Shown: positions 26,776 to 36,509 of the stretch, piece after piece
Layout of the letters: every line of letters begins with the position of its first letter
Numbering within the stretch: the first letter of the stretch is position 1
Assembly: GCF_000803065.1 (NCBI RefSeq)
Contig: NZ_JSXI01000012.1
Location: 1-64,000, forward strand
DNA from: Sphingomonas sp. ERG5
GTDB taxonomy: Bacteria > Pseudomonadota > Alphaproteobacteria > Sphingomonadales > Sphingomonadaceae
DNA: 64,000 nt
Direction: 5' to 3'
Translations under genes and position numbers: made by a program
The notes under the pieces: model-generated
Seen by the model: only the letters and a program-made list of their open reading frames with translations
What the model was told of the DNA's origin: nothing
Database searches by the model: none

Positions 26776-26809
26776 AAAGGCCGGCACAGGGAAACCCGGG
26801 CCGGCCTTT
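26776..26809. terminator. Bidirectional terminator hairpin
   Basis: A perfect 10-bp stem AAAGGCCGGC (26776-26785) and GCCGGCCTTT (26800-26809) with a 14-nt loop, giving A and T runs on both sides. It separates the convergent NIPSNAP and alpha/beta hydrolase genes. Confidence 0.8.
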
Positions 26810-26830
26810 GTCGTCAGCAAGCCATGATCA

Positions 26831-27796
26831 TCATGGCACGTTGCTGAGTACGCTCTGCCAGTTGGCGGTTTCGGTGAAGATCTCGCCGCCCGAGGCCTTG
26901 AACGCCTGCTGGCCATCCGCCGCGCCCTGCAACTGCCACATCATCCAGGCGGTCGGATAACCGAGATAGCCATGCGCGCCATTGCTGCAGAAACCGAGGC
27001 CCGAGGGGCAGTTCGGCGTACCCTGGACGTCGTTGTGATTGGGGCCCTTCAGGATCGCCTTGACCTTGTTCAGCGCGGCCGGCGTTGCGTTGTAATAGGC
27101 GGTATTGGAGTTGAGCTGCGATCCAAGCCACTGCGTATCGGGTGAGATCAGCCCGTCGGACGATCCGGCGATATAGAAGATCGAGCCGCTGGTCGCGCCG
27201 GTCAGGGTCGCGGTCTGCAGGCAATTGGTCGTCGAACTGCAGAATGCCTGTTGTGCGATTTCGATGGCGATTGCGGTGCGGAAGATGCCGGTCGATTTCA
27301 GCATCCCGTTGATCGCGCCGGTCGCGCCTTGCGAATGGCCAATCGAGCCGATCTTGGTCGTGTCGAGCTTGTTGTAGAAGACGCTGCCGGAGTCGAGATT
27401 GCGCGCCTTCATATAGTTCGCGCTGTCGATCACCGTCTGGCCTTCGCCGGTCGTGCCGTCGCGCGTCGCGATGACGACAAAGCCCCATGAAGCAAAATGG
27501 CGCAGGACAAAGGCATAAGTGGCAGGAGCGATCGGCGATGTGCCCGATCCATTGGCCCATACGATGACCGGATGCTGGAAGCCGCCGGCACCAAGGTTGG
27601 TCGGGTAATAGATGTCGCAGACACTGCCCTTGGAATCGCAATTCGCCGCGGTCACGGTCTGCGACACGGCCCAGGTCCCGTCGGCATAATATTTCTGTTC
27701 GATCGGTTTGGTTGGGAGGTTGGGAGCGGCGAGCCCCGCTGACGGCGCGACCATGACCAGAGTCGTGGCAATAATAGCGGCAAACGCCTTCCTCAT
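26831..27796 (-). CDS. Secreted alpha/beta hydrolase (chlorophyllase/cutinase-like)
   Basis: A 321-residue protein with a cleavable signal peptide (to about residue 23, GLAAP). The nucleophile elbow is GHSQG (Ser155), with acid candidates Asp214/Asp220 (SSDGLISPD) and His254 in GPNHNDV. Oxyanion region sequence VIVWANGSGTS precedes it. Paired Cys suggest disulfides. This pattern fits the PETase/chlorophyllase-like esterase clan. The ATG at 27796 has AGGAG upstream. It is divergent from the dioxygenase cluster and could deacylate its substrate, which is inference. Confidence 0.85.
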   Translation of the reverse strand: MRKAFAAIIATTLVMVAPSAGLAAPNLPTKPIEQKYYADGTWAVSQTVTAANCDSKGSVCDIYYPTNLGAGGFQHPVIVWANGSGTSPIAPATYAFVLRHFASWGFVVIATRDGTTGEGQTVIDSANYMKARNLDSGSVFYNKLDTTKIGSIGHSQGATGAINGMLKSTGIFRTAIAIEIAQQAFCSSTTNCLQTATLTGATSGSIFYIAGSSDGLISPDTQWLGSQLNSNTAYYNATPAALNKVKAILKGPNHNDVQGTPNCPSGLGFCSNGAHGYLGYPTAWMMWQLQGAADGQQAFKASGGEIFTETANWQSVLSNVP

Positions 27797-27939
27797 CTCT
27801 CTCTCCTCATTGCGTGACGGTCGCGCCTGACGACGCCGACGGTTGATCCGCCTCCCGAGTTCCGCCCGCATTTTTTTGTGTGGACTCGATAAAAATTGAT
27901 CATAAATATAAAAAAAAATCGAATCAAGGAGAAAGAGCC

Positions 27940-28770
27940 GTGGTTATATCCGTCGAAGACCGGATCAGCACTGGCACCGTGGATGCACGAAGCGCGGGCT
28001 TTTCATGGCAGAATGTCACGCCGGACCGGCCGCTGCGCCGGCTCAGGCCCGCCGAGGCCGAGGCGTTCGACCGCGACGGCTTCGTCTTGATCCGCGACGC
28101 CTTCACCCCTGCGGAAATCGCCGAGGTCACCGCCGCGATCGACCCGATCGAGGAGGCCTATGAGCGGTTCGTGGCGGAACAGCAGGGCGGTGAATTCCGC
28201 CTGACCTCAGCCGGCACGATCACCTTTGCCGCGCATCTCGTCGCGCGGTCCGAGGTGTTGCACGACTTCGCCGCGCATCCGGTGATCCAGGACCTGTGCC
28301 ACGATCTGTCGGGCGAGCGGGTGCGGCTTTATTGGGACCAGTCGGTGTACAAGAAGACCGGCAAGAAGCAGGAATTCCCCTGGCACCAGGATAATGGCTA
28401 TACCTTCATCGAGCCGCAGCAATATCTGACCTTCTGGATCCCGCTGGTCGATGTCGATGAGGAAAATGGCTGTCCGTGGATCGCGCCGGGCCAGCACAAG
28501 CGCGGCACGCTGGAGCATTGGCCGACCTCGATCGGGTTGAAATGCCTGGAGGAAGTGGAGGATGCGGTGTGCGTGCCGGCGCGCGCGGGCGACATCATCC
28601 TGTTCTCTTCGCTCGCACCGCATCGCACGGGTCCCAATCTGAAGGACGGGACGGTGCGCAAGGCCTATATCCTGCAATATGCACCCGATGGCGCGCGCAC
28701 CCATACGGCCGAGGGCAGGGAAATCCTGCAGGACGATCCGCACCGCCAGTTTCTGATCCTCGGCGATTGA
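27940..28770 (+). CDS. Phytanoyl-CoA dioxygenase family protein (first of two)
   Basis: A 276-residue Fe(II)/2-oxoglutarate dioxygenase. The iron triad is His149-x-Asp151 (WHQDNGY) and His228 (APHRTGP), with Arg240 (VRKAY) in place to bind 2-oxoglutarate. GTG at 27940 is chosen because AAGGAG lies 8 nt upstream; the stretch before it is an AT-rich untranslated leader. It starts an operon with a second PhyH protein two bases downstream. Substrate unknown; hydroxylation of an aliphatic or steroid-like moiety is plausible. Confidence 0.88.
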   Translation: MVISVEDRISTGTVDARSAGFSWQNVTPDRPLRRLRPAEAEAFDRDGFVLIRDAFTPAEIAEVTAAIDPIEEAYERFVAEQQGGEFRLTSAGTITFAAHLVARSEVLHDFAAHPVIQDLCHDLSGERVRLYWDQSVYKKTGKKQEFPWHQDNGYTFIEPQQYLTFWIPLVDVDEENGCPWIAPGQHKRGTLEHWPTSIGLKCLEEVEDAVCVPARAGDIILFSSLAPHRTGPNLKDGTVRKAYILQYAPDGARTHTAEGREILQDDPHRQFLILGD

Positions 28771-28772
28771 GC

Positions 28773-29639
28773 ATGATGCGCGTCGGTCTCGAGCCTGGGC
28801 GTCTGAAAAGCGATTTCGCGCGCGACGGCTTCGTAGCCGTGCCGGGCCTGATCGACCCCGAAGAACTGGCCGGATATGCGGCCGCCGTCGATCAGGCGGT
28901 GGCGGTCCGGAAGTCGCGCGACACGCGGTCGCTGCGGGAGAAGTCGCGCTACGAACAAAGCTTCCTGCAATGCCAGTATATCTGGGAGGATTTCCCGGAC
29001 GTCCGGCCGCTGACCTTCCACCCGGCGGTGTGCGCCGTGGCGGCGTTGCTGGTCGGGGCCGACCGGCTCCGGCTATGGCATGATCAGGCGCTGTACAAGG
29101 AACCGGGCGGCGCACCGACTCAGGCGCATCAGGATCACCCTTATTGGCCGATCGCGGAATATCGCACGGTCACGGCATGGATTCCGTTCGTCGAGGCGAA
29201 CGACAGCAGCGGCGGCATGGGCTATGTGCCGGGATCGCACCGGCAGGATGCGCGCTTCGTCGACATTTTCTCCGGCGAGGGCGGCGATGAGGATCTCGCT
29301 GCGGGCGCGCGCTTCGTGCCGGCCAGCCCGGGCGACGTGATCTTCCATCACGGGCTGACCATGCACATGGCGATGGGCAATGCCTCGGCGATGATGCGGC
29401 GGGTCTATACCGCAATCTATTTTGCCGATGGCTGTACGCGCAGCACTGACGGCAAGCACCATCCCTCGGTTGACCGCAGCGGCATCCTGCCGGGTGCGGT
29501 CATAGACAGCGACGCGACGCCGCTCGCCTGGCCGCGCGCGGCCGGCGTCTATCCCGATCCTGCGCCCTGGCCGCAGATCGAGGATGCGCGGGCACGGCGG
29601 GTTGCCGATCTCGGGATCATCCCGGACCCGCGCGGCTGA
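28773..29639 (+). CDS. Phytanoyl-CoA dioxygenase family protein (second of two)
   Basis: A 288-residue paralogue with an HxD motif at His119-Asp121 (AHQDHPYW), a distal His198 (GLTMHMAMGN) and Arg209/210. It is only distantly related to the first copy, so the two probably act on successive positions or intermediates. It starts two bases after the preceding stop. Its stop overlaps the stop codon of the repaired SDR frame on the other strand. Confidence 0.87.
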   Translation: MMRVGLEPGRLKSDFARDGFVAVPGLIDPEELAGYAAAVDQAVAVRKSRDTRSLREKSRYEQSFLQCQYIWEDFPDVRPLTFHPAVCAVAALLVGADRLRLWHDQALYKEPGGAPTQAHQDHPYWPIAEYRTVTAWIPFVEANDSSGGMGYVPGSHRQDARFVDIFSGEGGDEDLAAGARFVPASPGDVIFHHGLTMHMAMGNASAMMRRVYTAIYFADGCTRSTDGKHHPSVDRSGILPGAVIDSDATPLAWPRAAGVYPDPAPWPQIEDARARRVADLGIIPDPRG

Positions 29640-30379
29640 TCAGGCGCTCCAGCCACCGTCGATATTATAGACGGACCCGGTGACGAAGCCCGCGGTAGGG
29701 GAGGCAAGAAACGCAACCAGCGCGGCGACTTCATCGGCCGTCCCATGACGATGAATAGCGAGGGGTGACCGGTTCTCTTCCGCATGAGGACCATCGGCGG
29801 GGTTGCGCTCGGTGTCGATCGGGCCGGGCTGAACCAGATTGGCCGTGATCCGCGTGCGCCGAGGTCGCGCGCCAATCCTCTGGTGAGGCCGCTCAACGCG
29901 GATTTGCTGGCGGCATATAAGGTCGTCCCATCGCCCGGCGTCCGGTCCGCGACAATGCTGCCGATCGTGATGATACGCCCGCCGGTCGCCATTTTCTCCG
30001 CTACCTTCTTCGCCGCGAGGAAGGGCGCACGCACATTGATTGCGAAGACACGGTCGAACGCATCATCCGGATAGGCATCGAGCGGGCCGGTGATCGCCAG
30101 TCCCGCAACGGTCACCAGAATATCGACTCGGCCAAATTGTGCGATCACCCTATCGATGGCGTCGTTCAGCGCGCCGGCATCGCTCACATCCACCTGCAAT
30201 GCGGTCACTGCCGCGCCGGTCGAACGAAGCTCGCCCGCGAACTGCTCGGCTTCTTCGGCACGGCTGAGATAGAAGATGGCCAATGACACACCGTCGGCGA
30301 TCATGCGACGGCTAATGGCTGCCCCGATCCCCCGGGTACCGCCAATCACCAGCGCGATTTTCCCTGCAAGGGTCGACAC
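29640..30379 (-). pseudogene. Short-chain dehydrogenase/reductase with a frameshift
   Basis: The first 175 or so residues are a normal SDR: GGTRGIGAAIS cofactor loop, VAGLA, catalytic Ser (TIGSIVAD) and YAASK. One base is missing near 29850 (GGATCACGG where a codon is expected), after ARDLGARG. In the neighbouring frame the family C-terminus resumes (ITANLVQPGPIDTERNP, then GFVTGSVYNIDGGWSA) and ends at 29640. The open frame instead runs to 29549 in meaningless sequence. GTG at 30379 has AGGAG 7 nt upstream. Either a true pseudogene or a sequencing error. Confidence 0.85.
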
Positions 30380-30516
30380 GAGCACTCCTTTTCCCGCGGC
30401 CGATGTCGACGTTCCCCATCATCTTGGCAAGCGCCGGAGCGTGCAGGGCAGGGCGGGCTTTCGATCGGCATCCCCGCCATGGCCAGAGGATCAATGCGCA
30501 AAATTAGATTGAATCG

Positions 30517-30545
30517 TTGACACAGTACAAAAATTGATAAATTTA
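30517..30545 (+). promoter_or_regulatory. Putative promoter of the TonB receptor gene
   Basis: TTGACA at 30517-30522 is followed after 17 nt by AATTTA, a weak -10-like hexamer. The surrounding stretch (about 30500-30575) is strikingly AT-rich for this genome and ends 38 bp before the receptor start. The spacer contains AAAAATTGATAAATTTATT, similar to AT-rich leaders of the dioxygenase and symporter genes. Confidence 0.4.
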
Positions 30546-30582
30546 TTCACTCAATAACATAAAAGATTGGGGAGGATGAAAC

Positions 30583-32856
30583 ATGTCACGGATTGGATTC
30601 TATCGCCTATGCCTGCTGTCCGGCCTGTCGATCGCTGTGCTGGCCATGCCCGCCACGGCCTCGGCACAGGATGCGCCGCTACCGAAGCCGACCGCACATG
30701 AGGACGGCCACGACATCATCGTCACCGCGCAGCGCCGTGACGAGAATCTGCAGGACGTGCCGTTGTCGGTCGCGGTCGTCGGCAAGGACCAACTCGCGGC
30801 GCTCAAGTTCAACGAGACCAGCGACCTGCAATATCTGGTGCCGAGCGTGACCCTGATCAGCGCGGCGGGCCCGCGCAATTTCGGCTTTTTCATTCGCGGC
30901 ATCGGCACCAGCACCTTCTCGTCCGAGGCGATCGAGGGCAGCACCGCCTATGTGCTCGACGGGGTGGTGCTCGGCCAGTCGGGTGCGTCGGTCACCGACT
31001 TGCCCGATGTCGAGCGGATCGAGGTGCTGCGCGGTCCGCAGGGCACCTTGTTCGGCAAGAACGCATCGGCCGGCGTGGTCAACGTCGTGACCAAACGCCC
31101 GTCCAAGGAATTCGAGGGACGCGCGAGCGTCAGCTGGGCCTGGCCGGACAATGACCGGCGCTTCACCGCGTATGTCTCGGGGCCGATCACCGACACGCTG
31201 CGCTTCTCGCTGTCGGGGCGGCGCAATGTGCGCGACGGCTATATCCGCAACATCTATGACGGCCGCAAGCTCAACAATCGCGACGAATTCGGCTTTCGCG
31301 GCAAGCTCGAATATGAACCCTCGTCCGATCTGACGATCACCGCGATCGGCGATTATTTCAAGCGCACCTCGGATTGCTGCATCTGGACCCTGGCCGAGGT
31401 GGCGGGAACGCCCATCGCCATTTCACCCGAGGGGAAAGCGCTTGCGGCGGGGATCGTGCCGGGGCGCGGCAATCTCGAACAGAATGTCGATGGCGACGTC
31501 TTCTCGAACGCACGCAGCAAGGGGTTCTCGCTGCAGGGCGATTACCGTTTCGGCGATGGCTATACGCTGACCTCGATCACTGCCTGGCGCACCTGGCAAT
31601 CGCATGACGGGCTCGATTCCGATTCCTCGCCGGACAATCTGCTCAACGTGAACTACACCGATTTCAAGCAGCATCAGTTCAGCCAGGAACTCCGGCTGGC
31701 CTCGCCGACCGGCGGCACGATCGATTATGTGCTCGGTGCCTATTATTTCAATTCCGACGTGATCTCGCACTCGACCCAGATTTTCAACGGCATACCCTAC
31801 TCGTTCTACTACCGTCAGGTGCGGGTCGCCGCCGAGACGCGCAACATGGCGCTGTTCGGTCAGGCGAACATCAATCTGGCCGAACGCTTCAAGCTGATCG
31901 CCGGTGCGCGGGTGGTCAATGAGCGCGTCGAGGCCGCCAAGAACCGGCTTGATCCGCGCTATAATGCTCGCGACAGCGCCAGCGCAAAAATGGATACAAC
32001 CGCCCTGGTGTGGCGCGCAGGCGCGCAATATGATTTCAACAAGGACGCGAATATCTTCGCCACGGTCACGCGCGGCTTCAAAGGTGGCGGCTTCGACACC
32101 AATATCGGCAATAATATCCTGCGCAAGGTCGCTCCCGAACGGCCGACCAATTATGAGTTCGGCCTGCGCACCTATTGGCCCGAACAGCGCCTGACGCTCA
32201 ACGCCACCTTCTTCTACACCAAGGTCAGCAATTATCAGACCGCCGGCCGCGACCCTGTCACCTCGACCTATCCAATCGTCAGCAGCGAGGCGAAGACCAG
32301 GGGAGTCGAATTCGACGCGGCGTGGCGACCGCTCGACCCGGCCGATCTGACGCTGACCCTGGGTGGTGCCTATGTCGATGCGGAATGGGGCAATTTCAAT
32401 TATGCGCCCTGCTATGGCGGCCAGACGACCAGCGAGGGTTGCGTGCTTGCGCCCGGCGCGACCCGTTCGACCGATGTGCAGCAGGATTTGACCGGGAAGC
32501 CGCTGCCCTTCTCGCCGCATTGGCAATTCAATCTCGGCGGATCCTATGGCGTGGCGCTGTCGGACGATCTGAAACTGCGCTTCGATCTCGGCGCGAGCTA
32601 TCGCTCCGAGCAGCTGATCGCTTTCCCCAACAATCCGCGCGCGCGGCAGGGGGGCTATACCCTGGTCAACGCCGCGATCGCGCTGGCCGGCAAGGACGAT
32701 CATTGGAAGCTGTCGGTCTACGCCAAGAACCTGCTCGACAAGGAATATGCGATCGCGATGTTCTCGACTCCGTTCGGCGCCGCACGCAGCCTCAGTCAGT
32801 TCCGGCCGTATGAATCGCGGCGCAGCATCGGATTGTCGCTTGATGTCGGTTTCTGA
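30583..32856 (+). CDS. TonB-dependent receptor
   Basis: A 757-residue outer-membrane receptor. Signal peptide to about residue 29 (ATASAQ), then an N-terminal DIIVTAQRRDENLQDVPLS box, a plug domain (VERIEVLRGPQGTLFGKNASAGVVNV) and a 22-strand barrel ending in IGLSLDVGF. This is the large sphingomonad receptor class. No STN domain is present. It lies between two PhyH genes and glycosidase/epimerase genes, so it probably imports the glycoside processed by this locus. Confidence 0.93.
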   Translation: MSRIGFYRLCLLSGLSIAVLAMPATASAQDAPLPKPTAHEDGHDIIVTAQRRDENLQDVPLSVAVVGKDQLAALKFNETSDLQYLVPSVTLISAAGPRNFGFFIRGIGTSTFSSEAIEGSTAYVLDGVVLGQSGASVTDLPDVERIEVLRGPQGTLFGKNASAGVVNVVTKRPSKEFEGRASVSWAWPDNDRRFTAYVSGPITDTLRFSLSGRRNVRDGYIRNIYDGRKLNNRDEFGFRGKLEYEPSSDLTITAIGDYFKRTSDCCIWTLAEVAGTPIAISPEGKALAAGIVPGRGNLEQNVDGDVFSNARSKGFSLQGDYRFGDGYTLTSITAWRTWQSHDGLDSDSSPDNLLNVNYTDFKQHQFSQELRLASPTGGTIDYVLGAYYFNSDVISHSTQIFNGIPYSFYYRQVRVAAETRNMALFGQANINLAERFKLIAGARVVNERVEAAKNRLDPRYNARDSASAKMDTTALVWRAGAQYDFNKDANIFATVTRGFKGGGFDTNIGNNILRKVAPERPTNYEFGLRTYWPEQRLTLNATFFYTKVSNYQTAGRDPVTSTYPIVSSEAKTRGVEFDAAWRPLDPADLTLTLGGAYVDAEWGNFNYAPCYGGQTTSEGCVLAPGATRSTDVQQDLTGKPLPFSPHWQFNLGGSYGVALSDDLKLRFDLGASYRSEQLIAFPNNPRARQGGYTLVNAAIALAGKDDHWKLSVYAKNLLDKEYAIAMFSTPFGAARSLSQFRPYESRRSIGLSLDVGF

Positions 32857-33739
32857 ACCGCCTGGTACTGGCACCAATGACGGGACGACGGCAGCGCCGC
32901 GTCTCGCCGCCGGCATGAGTTTCATCACCATCGCCGACCTGCCGGACTGGTCGGCGGGACCGAAGGGTGACACGGCGGCGATCTATGCCGCGCTGAAACA
33001 GGCCGGATATGAAACGATCCAGACACTCGATCCGGCGGCCGCGCATGCCGCCGGATTGATCCCGACCGGCATCGCCCGCGTGTTTCACGATCCCGCGGAA
33101 CTGCGCGGCGTCGCGGCGCGCTGGCGCGACGCCGGCTGCGACTGCACCACAATACAGCTTGGCACGGGGGTCGAGGATGACGACCAGATGGCGCGGCTCG
33201 CCGAGGCCCTGCTTGAGGCGGCGGTGCAGGAAGGCCATCCGCTGTTCCTCGAAACCCACCGCGCGACGATGACCCAGGATATTCGCCGCACGGTCGATCT
33301 GGTCGCGCGCTTTCCCGACCTGCGCTTCAATGGCGATTTCGCGCATTGGTATATCGGCCATGAACTGACCTATGGCGACATGGAGATGAAGTTCGACGTG
33401 ATGCGTTCGGTATTCGCGCGCACCCGCTTCCTGCATCTGCGCGTCTGCTCGAACGCGGTCGGCCAGCTCAGCGCCAGCGACCCCGCTGCGGCGAAGCATC
33501 TCGATTTCTTCAAACGCATGTGGACGGAAAGCTTTCGCAGCTTCCTCGCCGCTGCACCCCCAGGAGGCTATTTCACCGTCATGCCCGAACTGCTCCCGCC
33601 GCGCTCCTTCTATCCTCGCATGGTCACTGGTCCCGATGGCCAGCCACGCGAGGAAAGCGACCGCTGGACCGATGCCGCATTCCTGATCGACACGGCACGC
33701 GTCTGTTTCGATGCCGCGCGGGAGATGGCCGGTGCTTGA
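32843..33739 (+). CDS. TIM-barrel sugar isomerase/epimerase-like protein
   Basis: A 298-residue protein of the xylose-isomerase-like TIM-barrel group: FITIADLPDW at the start, GYETIQTLDP, CTTIQLGTG, LFLETHRATMTQDIRRTVDLV, RFNGDFAHWYIGHE and LHLRVCSNAVGQL supply the strand ends with Glu, Asp and His that bind metal. I take the ATG at 32843, which overlaps the receptor stop; the ATG at 32915 is an alternative. It overlaps the GH5 gene start, so the genes are coupled. Precise reaction unknown. Confidence 0.8.
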   Translation: MSVSEPPGTGTNDGTTAAPRLAAGMSFITIADLPDWSAGPKGDTAAIYAALKQAGYETIQTLDPAAAHAAGLIPTGIARVFHDPAELRGVAARWRDAGCDCTTIQLGTGVEDDDQMARLAEALLEAAVQEGHPLFLETHRATMTQDIRRTVDLVARFPDLRFNGDFAHWYIGHELTYGDMEMKFDVMRSVFARTRFLHLRVCSNAVGQLSASDPAAAKHLDFFKRMWTESFRSFLAAAPPGGYFTVMPELLPPRSFYPRMVTGPDGQPREESDRWTDAAFLIDTARVCFDAAREMAGA

Positions 33740-35624
33740 TATTCGGGGTACCCGCTTCGTTGACCGGTCGGGCCGGCATGTGTTGCTGCGTGGAGTCAAT
33801 CTTGGCGGCGACTGCAAGCTGCCAGTGTCGGTATCCGGCACGCATTTGCGCGACGATTTCGCCGATCACCGGACGGTCAGCTTCACCGGGCGGCCGTTCC
33901 CGATTGCCGAAGCCGACGCGCATCTCGGCCGGCTTGCGCGCTGGGGTTTCAACGCGCTGCGCCTGCTCACCACCTGGGAAGCGGTGGCGCATGCCGGACC
34001 GGGAATGCGCGACGAAGAGTATCTCGATTATCTCCGCGCCGTGTGCCTGAAGGCGGCGGCTTATGGCTTTGCCGTTTTCATCGATTTTCACCAGGACGTC
34101 TGGTCGCGCATGACCGGCGGCGATGGCGCACCGGGCTGGGTGTTCGAGGCGGTCGGGCTCGACTTCACCCGTTTCGGCGCTGCCGATGCCGCGCATCTGA
34201 TGCAGCAGCGCTACGACGCCGCACTTGGCGGGCGCCAGGCGGCGTATCCGCAGATGAGCTGGGGCAGCAATTACCGCTTGCCCGCCAATGCGATCATGTG
34301 GACCCTGTTCTTCGGCGGCACGCGCTTCCTGCCAGACTTCAAACCGGGTGGCACGCCGGTGCAGGACCTGCTGCAGGGCGAGTATCTCGCGGCGATGACC
34401 GCGGTGGCCGAACGCGTCGCCGACATTCCCGAGGTGATCGGTTTCGACACGCTCAACGAACCCGATACGGGCATGATCGGGCGGCCGCTGGCCTATCGTC
34501 ATTGCCAGCGCAGCGTTGAGCAACCCGAACCGGTGCGGCCGGGCCTGGCGATGAGTCCGCTCGACATGCTGCTGATCGCCGATGGCCGGCCGTGCGAGAT
34601 TCCGCTGGTCGTGCGGACCGGGCAGGGGTTCGAGGTCGAGCCGGCCGGGTTCCGCATCGCCAATCCGGCGGGTGTGCGGATCTGGCGCGACGGGGTCGTC
34701 TGTCCCTTTGCCGAAGCGGGCATCTATGACGGCGAGACGGCGCTGCGCCCGGACCATTTCGATCGCGCCGATGGTGCCGCGATCGATCCCGAGCGCGATC
34801 ATGTCCTGCCCTTCTTCCACGCCATGGCGACGACGGTGCGGCGCGTCCGGCCCGACTGGCTGGTCTTTGCCGAGGTGAATCCGTTCAAAGCGTTCTCCGG
34901 CATGGGTTTTCCCGACGGGATGCCCGACCGCTGCGTCAACGCCAGCCATTGGTATGACTTCGCGACCCTGGTGACCAAGCAGGTCGAGCCCCGGCGCGCG
35001 ACCAGCTATGCCGCTCAGCTCGGCGTGATCAAGCGCCTCGGCGATGCGCTGGGCGAGGGCGGCGCACCGACGTTGATCGGGGAATTCGGCTTGCCGTTCG
35101 ATCTCGATGAAGGGGCGGCCTATGCGGCGTGGCGTGCGGGCGACCCAATGCCCTGGGGCGATCATGTCGCGGCGCTTGGCGCGATGTATGACGCGCTCGA
35201 TTCGCATCTGATGAGCGGGACCTTGTGGAACTATACGGCGTCCAATCGCAACGACGCTGCGCTGGGCGATGGCTGGAACCAGGAGGATCTGTCGATTTTC
35301 AGCCCGGACCAGGCGACGTATGACTGTGATCCGGATAGCGGCGGGCGCGCGGTGCCGGGTTTTGCGCGGCCTTATGCCCGGGCGGTTCAGGGCATGCTGA
35401 CCGAGCAGGCATTCGATGCGGCGAACGGCGTGTTCAGGATCGCCTTCGATGCCAATCCGGCGATCGAGGCGCCGACCGAGATCGTGCTGCCCGTGGCGCA
35501 TTTCCCGCGCGGCGCGGCGATCGATGCGGCAGGGGGCGAGCGGCTGGCCGATCCTGCGCCGGGCGTGATTGCCGTGCGTGCGCTGGCCGCCGGCCCGTTG
35601 CTGGTCGTCGCGACCGCCTTGTAA
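33732..35624 (+). CDS. GH5 glycoside hydrolase, endoglycoceramidase-like
   Basis: A 630-residue protein without an obvious signal peptide. The GH5 (beta/alpha)8 barrel shows RGVNLGGDCK, WGFNALRLLTTWEAV and FHQDVWSR, with catalytic acid/base Glu243 (LNEPD) and nucleophile Glu451 (LIGEFG). A C-terminal beta domain follows. The long loops around HQDVWSR and the NEPD setting resemble endoglycosylceramidases, which cut a whole glycan from a lipid. GTG at 33732 overlaps the epimerase-like gene. Without a signal it would act inside the cell, on imported glycoside. Confidence 0.85.
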   Translation: MLDIRGTRFVDRSGRHVLLRGVNLGGDCKLPVSVSGTHLRDDFADHRTVSFTGRPFPIAEADAHLGRLARWGFNALRLLTTWEAVAHAGPGMRDEEYLDYLRAVCLKAAAYGFAVFIDFHQDVWSRMTGGDGAPGWVFEAVGLDFTRFGAADAAHLMQQRYDAALGGRQAAYPQMSWGSNYRLPANAIMWTLFFGGTRFLPDFKPGGTPVQDLLQGEYLAAMTAVAERVADIPEVIGFDTLNEPDTGMIGRPLAYRHCQRSVEQPEPVRPGLAMSPLDMLLIADGRPCEIPLVVRTGQGFEVEPAGFRIANPAGVRIWRDGVVCPFAEAGIYDGETALRPDHFDRADGAAIDPERDHVLPFFHAMATTVRRVRPDWLVFAEVNPFKAFSGMGFPDGMPDRCVNASHWYDFATLVTKQVEPRRATSYAAQLGVIKRLGDALGEGGAPTLIGEFGLPFDLDEGAAYAAWRAGDPMPWGDHVAALGAMYDALDSHLMSGTLWNYTASNRNDAALGDGWNQEDLSIFSPDQATYDCDPDSGGRAVPGFARPYARAVQGMLTEQAFDAANGVFRIAFDANPAIEAPTEIVLPVAHFPRGAAIDAAGGERLADPAPGVIAVRALAAGPLLVVATAL

Positions 35625-35627
35625 GCC

Positions 35628-36509
35628 ATGTCCCAGGAAGATCCGGTTCGGCGGCAAAGCGCGCGCGCGTCGGTTGCAAGGGCGCGCAGCCTGTTTACTA
35701 TGATCAGGGTGCCGACAGATCTTCCTTCAGTAGCCACATTCACCGCGCCCGCGCTCAGCGGGTTCGTCGATGTAGAGCGCAACCCCACCCAGGCAGTCCA
35801 TTACTGGCTCCGCCGCGACATCGTGCGCGGCGTGTTCCGGCCAATGGAGCGGCTCAAGATCGCCGAGCTGGTCGATTTCTACAAGGTCGGGCACAGCCCG
35901 GTGCGCGAGGCGATCCTGCTCCTCACCACCGGCGGCCTTGTCCTGCACGAGCATCAAAAGGGCCATCGCGTCGCACCGGTCTCGCTCGCCGATTATGCCG
36001 ATCTGGTCGGCGTCTATCGCCGCATCTACCGGCTGATGCTGAAAATGGCGCTCGATCACGGCGATGACGCCTGGGAAGAGGCAGTGGTGGTGCAGCTCCA
36101 CCGCTCGCTCAAGGTGCCGAAACTGTTCGACAGCCCGGAGCATCGCGAAACCTGGCAGCTGGCTTATGGCGGATTGCATTACACCCTGCTCTCGGGCTGC
36201 GGCTCGCCGATCCTGATGCAGATCTGGACTGATCTCGGCAACCGGATCGAGCGCTATATCAACCTGTTTGCTGATTATGAGGTCGACCTGGCGCTCGACC
36301 ATCACAGCAAGCACCGCGAGATTGTCGATGCGCTGGTCAAGCGCGATGCGCCGCGGCTCGAGACGCTGGTGCGGGATTTCTTCGAGATGGGGACTTCGTT
36401 TCACCAGACCGTCACCAACACGCTTGCCGGGATGGAACAGGTGGACATTGAGGACAGCGATGAGCTGGTCGCGGCCGCCCCGAAACGCGGACGGCCGCGC
36501 AAGAAATAG
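35628..36509 (+). CDS. GntR family regulator (FCD type) with AT-hook-like tail
   Basis: An up to 293-residue protein. The winged helix (AVHYWLRRDIVRGVFRPMERLKIAELVDFYKVGHSPVREAI) is followed by an all-helical FCD effector domain and a C-terminal KRGRPRKK tail that matches the AT-hook core. Start uncertain: ATG at 35628 (3 bases after the GH5 stop), ATG at 35700 or GTG at 35709 all lack a good Shine-Dalgarno. As the local regulator it should control the receptor, dioxygenases and symporter, whose promoters share AT-rich elements. Confidence 0.85.
   Translation: MSQEDPVRRQSARASVARARSLFTMIRVPTDLPSVATFTAPALSGFVDVERNPTQAVHYWLRRDIVRGVFRPMERLKIAELVDFYKVGHSPVREAILLLTTGGLVLHEHQKGHRVAPVSLADYADLVGVYRRIYRLMLKMALDHGDDAWEEAVVVQLHRSLKVPKLFDSPEHRETWQLAYGGLHYTLLSGCGSPILMQIWTDLGNRIERYINLFADYEVDLALDHHSKHREIVDALVKRDAPRLETLVRDFFEMGTSFHQTVTNTLAGMEQVDIEDSDELVAAAPKRGRPRKK

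Noticed and set aside
31423..32973. Minus-strand frame opposite the TonB receptor
   Set aside because: Shadow of the receptor gene; no conserved motifs.
33624..35657. Minus-strand frame opposite the GH5 gene
   Set aside because: Shadow of the catalytic-motif-bearing GH5 frame.
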